From: Chloroflexota bacterium
Lineage (GTDB): Bacteria; Chloroflexota; Anaerolineae; UBA2200; JACIWT01
Assembly: GCA_014360825.1 (NCBI GenBank)
Contig: JACIWT010000008.1
Location: 62,001 to 126,000, forward strand
DNA: 64,000 nucleotides
Direction: 5' to 3'
Shown here: piece by piece, positions 58,466-64,000 of the stretch
How positions within the stretch are numbered: the stretch's first letter is position 1
Layout of the letters: every line of letters starts with the position of its first letter
The notes under the pieces: generated by a model
Database searches by the model: none
What the model was told of the DNA's origin: nothing
The model's input: only the letters and a program-made list of their open reading frames with translations
Program-made: the position numbers and the translations under genes

Positions 58466-59915
58466 GATACTCCTTTTCCCAGATCTCCTGACTGAACTCG
58501 CCGAAATCTACCCCGTAGGCGACCAACCCCTTATAATACTCCTCGTCTTCCAGAGCCTCTTGCGCCGCCTCGTCCTCCGGCTCGGGGCCATAGCGGTCAA
58601 TGAGTTCCCGATACATCCGGTAGTGATCGCGAATAGGGCAGGTGCGAAGCCAGTTCCCCTCCCTCAGCGGCTCCTCTCGACCGTAGCCGTAGTTGTATTG
58701 CCATTGGCGGATGGCCTGGAAGAAGGGGGCTTCCCACAGGTCGTTTAGCGTGCCTCCCCGCGCGTATACATCGTGGATATTGGCCACAGAATAGGGTGCG
58801 AACACACAAGGCATGACTTTGCCATTCCAGTCAATGTAGATGTAGCCTCCCTCTCTGCCAGCCGAGATGCAGCCTTGCACCAACGGCCCCTCGTTCCAGA
58901 AGTCAATCAGCACGATCTGCCGTTTTTCAATGACTTCCCAAGTGCGCCGCCATAACTCGACCCGCTGCCCAGGGGTGGGCATAAGGTCCAGGGTATAACT
59001 GCGGCCAATGGGCATATAGTGAAAGATAAACCCATAGAACGCCCCCTGCTCGCCGAAGAAGAAATCCAGGAACTCATCGGAGAGGATTTCCTCGCAGTTG
59101 AAGCGGGTGGCAGTGATAGAGATGCCGAAGGGCACTCCAGCCTCGCGCAGGTTGGCCATGGCCTCCAGGATGCGGTCGAAGACCCCTGCTCCACGGCGCT
59201 CGTCGGTGCGTTCCCGGAGGCCCTCCACAGAGATGGCTGGGGTGAGAGTGCCCGCCCGCGCCATCCGCGCTGCCATCTCTTTGTCAATCAGCGTGCCGTT
59301 GGTGTACATCAGGAACATGCAATCGGAATGCTTCTCCACCGCGTCTAAGACTCCCTTGCCGTCGGACCGGTAGGCCAGAGGCTCACCCCCAGAGATGACG
59401 ATGAAGCGACAACCCCACAGTTCCTTGGCCTCCTCTATGATGCGGTCGAAGATGGGCCAGGGCAATTTGGCTGGGCTGGGGCCAGAATTGGCATAACAGC
59501 CCACGCAGTTCAGATTGCACGCCTTGCCCGGGCTCACCGTCACGAACCAAGGGGGATTGCAGCCGTATTTGTCCTTGAAACGCTGCTGGATAGATAACTG
59601 CCCGGGCCCGAACAGTACGGGCACGACCACATTGATGATCCCGCGGGTCATCTCTGGAGAGAGGTTCTTTTGTCTCAAGGCCTGGTCCAGGGTATGGAAG
59701 AGGGCCAGGCCCATTAGGCCCCGCTGCTGGGCGATCTTGCGCCAAGCCGGCGGAACGCGCTCGTTTCTCTCCAGATTGGCCCGCAGCCGCCCATCCACAA
59801 AACGGACGACAGGCTCCCGCAGGGTGTCATTGTGGAGCAGGGAGTTGGCGGCTGCTAACAGGGCCCCGCCAGCGCGAGTAGACAGCAATCTCCCTGCCAA
59901 CTGCACGGCATCCAT
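58452..59915 (-). CDS. Radical SAM protein with SPASM-like C-terminus
   Basis: 487 residues. Residues about 1-120 are an N-terminal helical domain, then the radical SAM cluster motif CNLNCVGCYAN (about residue 135-145, CxxxCxxC) after TVSPGKA, with the SAM-binding VISGGEPLA. A C-terminal segment with additional Cys (GKVMPCVFAP, TCPIRDHY) resembles a SPASM/twitch cluster region. Radical SAM/SPASM enzymes modify peptides or other substrates. Start ATG 59915 with GGGAGGTG; an upstream in-frame start lies in repeats. Confidence 0.85.
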   Translation of the reverse strand: MDAVQLAGRLLSTRAGGALLAAANSLLHNDTLREPVVRFVDGRLRANLERNERVPPAWRKIAQQRGLMGLALFHTLDQALRQKNLSPEMTRGIINVVVPVLFGPGQLSIQQRFKDKYGCNPPWFVTVSPGKACNLNCVGCYANSGPSPAKLPWPIFDRIIEEAKELWGCRFIVISGGEPLAYRSDGKGVLDAVEKHSDCMFLMYTNGTLIDKEMAARMARAGTLTPAISVEGLRERTDERRGAGVFDRILEAMANLREAGVPFGISITATRFNCEEILSDEFLDFFFGEQGAFYGFIFHYMPIGRSYTLDLMPTPGQRVELWRRTWEVIEKRQIVLIDFWNEGPLVQGCISAGREGGYIYIDWNGKVMPCVFAPYSVANIHDVYARGGTLNDLWEAPFFQAIRQWQYNYGYGREEPLREGNWLRTCPIRDHYRMYRELIDRYGPEPEDEAAQEALEDEEYYKGLVAYGVDFGEFSQEIWEKEYLGRT

Positions 59916-59970
59916 ATTAGCACCTCCCTCTGCACTCGTGTTTTCCCGACGTCTTCTCCCGCTATGTTGT

Positions 59971-59989
59971 CCCGCAGTTGTACTGCGGG
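59971..59989. repeat. Perfect palindrome CCCGCAGTTGTACTGCGGG
   Basis: A member of the GCAGTTGYACTGC family; a half copy (AATGCAACTGCCGCTGAAC) follows at 60011-60029. It lies between nadE and the radical SAM gene. Confidence 0.75.
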
Positions 59990-60080
59990 AGCGTCTGCAG
60001 CCGCGCGGCAATGCAACTGCCGCTGAACCCAGTGTATGACTGCCACGCAACACCGGCCCCATCTGCGCCAGAACTGGTTC

Positions 60081-61001
60081 TTAACGCATCGAAGGGCTAA
60101 GAGTGCCCTGGCGCATGTGCTCGGAGCGCTTAGTCAGCCCTTCCACGTATTCCACAACCCCCACTTCCACACCAAGAGCCTCTGCTATCTCAGCAGGCTC
60201 TTTTCCTGCCTCTAACCGCCACAGTATGCGGTCCAATAATTCGTACGGTACTCCTACCGCGCCCTCATCGGTCAGCCCAGGGATGAGGTCTGGAGAGGGG
60301 GGCTTCTCGATGATCTGGTGTGGGAGATCCAAGAAAGCAGCCAGTTGCCTGACCTGGGTCTTATACAAGCCAGCGATGGGCGCGATGTCCGCCGCAGAGT
60401 CCCCGTGTTTGACGAAGATGCCCACCGACCGCTCCGTCTTATTGACCGTGCCCAGCACCAGTAGGTTATGCAGTTCCGCATAGTAGTAGAGCAAGACCAT
60501 CCTCAGCCGCACCTTCACCCGGTGATAGGCCACTGCTTGGTTCAACCAGGGGCCCTGCAGGCCACGGGTGCCCACCATAATGGCGGAAAAAGGCGTCTGC
60601 CCAGGGCCTAATTGCTCATTCAGAGCAGCATAGTAATGCTGCACCACCCTCTCCCGCCACCGCCGCCACGGCACCACCCACAGGGGGACCTGCCGGTAGA
60701 TGCCGATGCGAGCCAATAGCCCGGTCAACCCCACCTTCTGGCAGCGGACGCCGAGTTGGGTGGCGAATTGGCGGGCGTGGCGTTCGTGGACGGGGTCGCT
60801 GTCACGGTCGGGCATCAATAAGGCCATTACCCGTTGAGCCCCCAGGGCGCGAGTAGCCAGTGCTGTCACCACCGCCGAATCAATCCCTCCGCTCAAGCCC
60901 ACGATGGCCCCCTCGCGGTCGAGAGCATCCACGCTCTGGCGGATGAAGGCTTCGATAGTCTCGGCCACTTCGACGGCGTCGATCGCCAATTCATCGCTCA
61001 T
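60081..61001 (-). CDS. nadE: NAD(+) synthetase, ammonia-dependent type
   Basis: 306 residues. The ATP pyrophosphatase P-loop IVGLSGGIDSAVV (about residues 34-46), the deamido-NAD-binding LGTVNKTERSVGIFVKHGDS and the ADIAPIAGLYKTQV segment identify NadE. It makes NAD from nicotinate adenine dinucleotide with ammonia; no N-terminal glutaminase domain is present, so it depends on ammonia. The middle region (about 90-150) is longer than in typical NadE. GGAGG lies about ten bases before the start. Confidence 0.9.
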   Translation of the reverse strand: MSDELAIDAVEVAETIEAFIRQSVDALDREGAIVGLSGGIDSAVVTALATRALGAQRVMALLMPDRDSDPVHERHARQFATQLGVRCQKVGLTGLLARIGIYRQVPLWVVPWRRWRERVVQHYYAALNEQLGPGQTPFSAIMVGTRGLQGPWLNQAVAYHRVKVRLRMVLLYYYAELHNLLVLGTVNKTERSVGIFVKHGDSAADIAPIAGLYKTQVRQLAAFLDLPHQIIEKPPSPDLIPGLTDEGAVGVPYELLDRILWRLEAGKEPAEIAEALGVEVGVVEYVEGLTKRSEHMRQGTLSPSMR

Positions 61002-61045
61002 GCCGACAGCGCCTCCCTTCGGCAGGCTAGTTCCACTGAGTGCCT

Positions 61046-62182
61046 CTACAATGGCATCTTGTAAACGCGGTAGCGCTTGTACTCCTCAGCCCCAAAGTGA
61101 GCGGCCAGGGTTGCCACCCTGTCGTTCTCCTCTGCGTTGAGCGATAGATCCACCCACTCGTAACCCCGCCTGACGGCTCGCTCGGCGATTCTCAGGAGCA
61201 GAAGTGCCTCCAGACCGCGGCCTTGGTACTCCTCCAGCACCCCGGCGATCTTGAAACTGAGCACCTTGACCCGACGCAAGTACCACCAGGCCTTCAGTTT
61301 GTTCAGGCCATCCAGTCGCCCGTTGAGATGAATCAGAACCTGGTTGAAGTCCGGGAAAGCGATGGCCATTCCCACCGTCCGGCCATCCACTTCGCCGAAG
61401 AGGGCGAAGGCGGGGTCTATGATGGGGCGCAACTCCTCCGCGAACTCTTTCAGTTCCTCCTGCTCCCAAGGGATGTGATCGGGCATCAGGCCTATGGTGG
61501 CGTCGTACAACTGGCCCACTAGTGCTACTTCGTGCTCCCAATTGGCCAGATTCGCCTGGCGGATAGAGAAGCGCGTCCTTCGCTCCGCGGCCTCAGCAAG
61601 GCGACGGAGACGTAGGGGGATGTTCCCGTCTTTATCCAGGAAATCGGAGGCAAACAGGCGCCGCGCCAGCGAATCGTCGTGTTTGACCATGCCGAAACGT
61701 TCCACAAACTCCCGATAGTAGGATGGGCTATGAGCGCATAGCATAGGCGGCGGGCAATCGGCTCCGGACACCAGGATGCCGCGCTCGCGATCGCGGTGAA
61801 AGTTGATCGGCCCGCGCAGTTCGGTCATGCCCCGTGCTCGCACCCAATCCCGGGCGGTGGAGAGAAGTGCCTCGGCGGCCTCGTAATCGTTCAGGACCTC
61901 GAAAAAGCCGAAGAAACCAACCCGCTGCTGGAAGTACTCGTTGAAACGATGGTCAATAAAAGCGGCGATCGTGCCCACCGTGCGGTCATCGCGGCGGGCG
62001 ATGTATCGGGCCACGTCGGCGATCTGGAAGAAACGGTTCTGGTCCGGATCCAGTTGCGCTTCCCGCTCCTTGAGGATGGGCGGCACCCAGTTCTTATCCC
62101 CACGGTACACTACCCAGGGGAAAGTGGCCATCTCGTGAAGGTCTTTTTTGTTCTGGACTTGGCAAATACGCAATTCGCTCAT
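61046..62182 (-). CDS. GNAT-fold acyltransferase-like protein
   Basis: 378 residues. It begins LRICQVQNKKDLHEMATFPW, VYRGDKNWVPP, and has an acetyl-CoA-binding type stretch SFKIAGVLEEYQGRGLEALL (about 302-321) with the Q/RxxGxG/A-like motif EYQGRGLEALLL. It is longer than a single GNAT domain and probably contains two (duplicated fold). Function unknown. GAGGTGAG just before ATG 62182 fixes the start; a TATAAT (minus strand, 62214-62219) with a weak TTGGTA at -35 is upstream. Confidence 0.75.
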   Translation of the reverse strand: MSELRICQVQNKKDLHEMATFPWVVYRGDKNWVPPILKEREAQLDPDQNRFFQIADVARYIARRDDRTVGTIAAFIDHRFNEYFQQRVGFFGFFEVLNDYEAAEALLSTARDWVRARGMTELRGPINFHRDRERGILVSGADCPPPMLCAHSPSYYREFVERFGMVKHDDSLARRLFASDFLDKDGNIPLRLRRLAEAAERRTRFSIRQANLANWEHEVALVGQLYDATIGLMPDHIPWEQEELKEFAEELRPIIDPAFALFGEVDGRTVGMAIAFPDFNQVLIHLNGRLDGLNKLKAWWYLRRVKVLSFKIAGVLEEYQGRGLEALLLLRIAERAVRRGYEWVDLSLNAEENDRVATLAAHFGAEEYKRYRVYKMPL

Positions 62183-62370
62183 CTCACCTCCTTGACTTCG
62201 TCTCCACATACATATTATACGCACGCCGTCTATCTTACCAAGTCTGACTTGCGCCAACAGATCGTTACTGGAGTAGCGAGCGTCATTTTGGAGGCTGATG
62301 CTTCTAAGGTGGGGTTTTCTTCTACGTGGATGAGCGATCGCTTCCTTCTCACCTCTGTCCTTGGGCTGGA

Positions 62371-63549
62371 TCAGCGCTGACCTGGGCGCCTCGGGTCCAG
62401 AGGATGCCTGCGATCCGTTGGCCTGTTGCAGCTCGTTGTGAACAGCGCGCCGATAGTAGCGAGCAACACAGCACCTGCCATACGCGCTGTCGTCATAACA
62501 CCAGCAACACGGACGCGCTCACGAATAAAATCCCAGGAGAACAACCAGGAGAGAGATAATTCGGGCACGCCCCATCTCAGGACAGCTGCAGCCCAGGTCA
62601 GGCCAGCACCAAAGCCGAGGAGAAGAACGTGGTCACCTGGATGCAAACGCCCTTCTTCCACTGCTTCGCAGAGAGCAATAGGAATGGAGGCAGCGGAAGT
62701 GTTGCCATACTTGTGGATATTGACGAAAACTTTCTCCTCCGGCAATCCGAGTCGCTGGCAAATGGACTGCACGATGCGCATATTCGCTTGATGGGGTATC
62801 AACAACGCGATGTCGGCGGATGAGAGGCCAGCTAGAGTGAGAGCCTCGATTGCGGCCTGAGCTGGCTTGCTAATGGCGAACCTGAAGACTCGCTTTCCAT
62901 CCATTTTTATGTGGTGCCATCCTCTATCCAGGACTTCCTGACAGAAGGGATATTTGCTGCCCCCGCCCGGCACGAATAGCGCATCGTAGTCAGCCCCGTC
63001 TGACCCCAGGTAGCAGGCGAGCAGGCCAGTGGATTCTTCACTGGCTTGCAGAACCACTGCCCCGGCTCCGTCGCCGAAGAGGACACACGTGTCACGATCC
63101 TGCCAATCAATGAACTTGGAGATGATCTCAGCACCGATGACTAACACATGTCGATACATGCCGGTGGCTATGAATTGTGTACCGACAGCCAGAGCATAGA
63201 CAAAGCCCGAACAGCCGACTCGCAGGTCGAAGGCTGCAGCGTGCTTCGCTCCCAGGTGATGTTGGATCATACTTGCCGCAGCAGGAAGGAGATAATCTGG
63301 GGAGGAAGTGCCGACAATAATCAGGTCAAGTTCAGCGGGATCTAGGCCCGCGACTGCCAGGGCCGCTTTGCTGGCGGCGACGGACATCGTTGTCACCGTT
63401 TCATCGGAGGCTGCAATCCGTCGCTCTCGAATGCCTGTGCGGGAGTAGATCCATTCATCGCTGGTTTCCACAATTTTTTCCAGTTCTTGATTGGATAAGG
63501 TTCTCTCTGGAACGTACTTCCCCCAACCCGTGATGCGTGCATACTTCAT
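62371..63549 (-). CDS. 3-oxoacyl-ACP synthase III (FabH-like) with C-terminal extension
   Basis: 392 residues. The thiolase fold has the catalytic triad: Cys in DLRVGCSGFVYAL (about residue 113), His in LIPHQANMRI (about 246) and Asn in HKYGNTSAASIP (about 278), and the GFGAGLTWAAAVLRW end. Ordinary FabH stops here at about 330; this one continues for about 62 residues (FSWDFIRERV, then a hydrophobic AGAVLLATIGALF, then a basic tail). The start has GGAGGGGG upstream. It may initiate fatty acid or polyketide chains; the extension is atypical. Confidence 0.88.
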   Translation of the reverse strand: MKYARITGWGKYVPERTLSNQELEKIVETSDEWIYSRTGIRERRIAASDETVTTMSVAASKAALAVAGLDPAELDLIIVGTSSPDYLLPAAASMIQHHLGAKHAAAFDLRVGCSGFVYALAVGTQFIATGMYRHVLVIGAEIISKFIDWQDRDTCVLFGDGAGAVVLQASEESTGLLACYLGSDGADYDALFVPGGGSKYPFCQEVLDRGWHHIKMDGKRVFRFAISKPAQAAIEALTLAGLSSADIALLIPHQANMRIVQSICQRLGLPEEKVFVNIHKYGNTSAASIPIALCEAVEEGRLHPGDHVLLLGFGAGLTWAAAVLRWGVPELSLSWLFSWDFIRERVRVAGVMTTARMAGAVLLATIGALFTTSCNRPTDRRHPLDPRRPGQR

Positions 63550-63609
63550 TACACAACCCCCTCCCGAACTCGTAGTCCTTTTCAGTATGAAACTCCAGCG
63601 GTATGACCT

Positions 63610-63888
63610 TCAGCCTCTTGTCGCCTGCCAGAGAAACAGCGCGAACAGCAATAGAAATAGCGGAACCAGCCACATTGTTCTGCCATAACTTCGCAGTGTG
63701 CCGAACGAGTTCCGGATACAGTACACTCCATACCAGAGCAGAAACGACAAAACACCTGCCATGACGGCCTTTGACTCTGGCGGTAGGCTGGCAAGCCTCT
63801 CGTCCAGCCAATCGGCTGCAATCCGACAAAAGATGTAAATAAAAGCAGCAATGACAATGGCTACAAGCGCGATACTTGCCTCGCTCAT
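63610..63888 (-). CDS. Small membrane protein of unknown function
   Basis: 92 residues from ATG 63888 (or 99 from 63909). Three hydrophobic helices: IALVAIVIAAFIYIFCRIAA, then MAGVLSFLLWYGVY, then MWLVPLFLLLFALFLW, with DWLDERLASLPPESK between the first two. Family not recognised, and neither start has a clear SD. Upstream to 64000 I see no other gene. Confidence 0.5.
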   Translation of the reverse strand: MSEASIALVAIVIAAFIYIFCRIAADWLDERLASLPPESKAVMAGVLSFLLWYGVYCIRNSFGTLRSYGRTMWLVPLFLLLFALFLWQATRG

Positions 63889-64000
63889 TTGACAGCCCAA
63901 GAGGTGCATTCTGTTCGGTAAGACTGGCTATCCCCTTGCCCACCGGGTGTGTGACCGGTCATCGCCAATCGGAACGCATGATGGATAGAAGCAACCACAG

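Noticed and set aside
1-64000. tRNA and rRNA genes
   Set aside because: I looked for cloverleaf ends, GGTTCGAATCC-like arms and conserved rRNA segments on both strands and recognised none; a covariance search could still find one.

Overview
The window is about 60% GC and carries no rRNA or tRNA that I can recognise. Its gene families suggest a Chloroflexota bacterium, probably Anaerolineae-like. The clues are exported proteins with Thr/Pro-rich linkers and short Y-[LM]-P-x-V motifs, cohesin/dockerin modules outside a classical cellulosome, many short dispersed palindromes, and vapBC/HicB/DUF toxin-antitoxin scraps. This placement is an inference and no phylogenetic marker was tested. Promoters of the TTGACA-N17-TATAAT type are easy to see in front of many genes.

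Layout. 0-3 kb, minus strand: a membrane protein running off the edge, a nucleotidyltransferase with a small partner protein (toxin-antitoxin-like), DUF3786, and a ComEC-type metallo-hydrolase. 3.1-6.1 kb: a selenium operon (YedE-type transporter, TusA/YedF-like protein, selenophosphate synthetase with an in-frame UGA at its catalytic position, DUF3343) behind a long structured leader. 6.4-17.4 kb: a secreted cohesin/dockerin set (a 1616-residue dockerin-cohesin protein, a cohesin-LysM protein, a cohesin-linker-jelly-roll protein), interrupted by an alcohol dehydrogenase, a membrane protein and a DUF4258/DUF2283 pair. 17.5-18.7 kb: a 35-residue membrane miniprotein, a cold-shock gene with a switch-like leader, and a small HTH protein. 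18.7-23.8 kb: SLOG and GxxExxY genes, then four genes that look like phage tail connector, hub and spike proteins without any capsid genes.

24-35.5 kb: a YfhO-like membrane protein; a minus-strand operon of a TPP enzyme, a zinc dehydrogenase and an SCP2-like protein; an intact IS4-type insertion sequence with a 5-bp target duplication; TM2 and DUF2752 proteins; a Phd/VapC pair; a wrecked BtrH-like gene; and a beta-helix lipoprotein. Hairpin-forming repeats built on AGCGGATTAGCGGAT lie between these. 35.5-41.9 kb: a P-type ATPase, a TPR protein, a GH5 glycosidase and a nucleotide-sugar epimerase.

42.4-50.5 kb: a cluster resembling the Bacillus dpp/ykf murein-peptide scavenging genes. It encodes an NlpC/P60 lipoprotein, an oligopeptide-binding lipoprotein, two permeases, diaminopimelate decarboxylase, a 2,4-diaminopentanoate dehydrogenase-like reductase and a DppA D-aminopeptidase. 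No transporter ATPases are present. 50.8-57.1 kb, minus strand: a TetR-controlled ABC-2 exporter (permease, two ATPases and an unusual double HlyD adaptor). 57.1-64 kb, minus strand: an MFS transporter, a radical SAM protein, NAD synthetase, a GNAT protein, a FabH-type ketosynthase with a C-terminal extension, and a small membrane protein.
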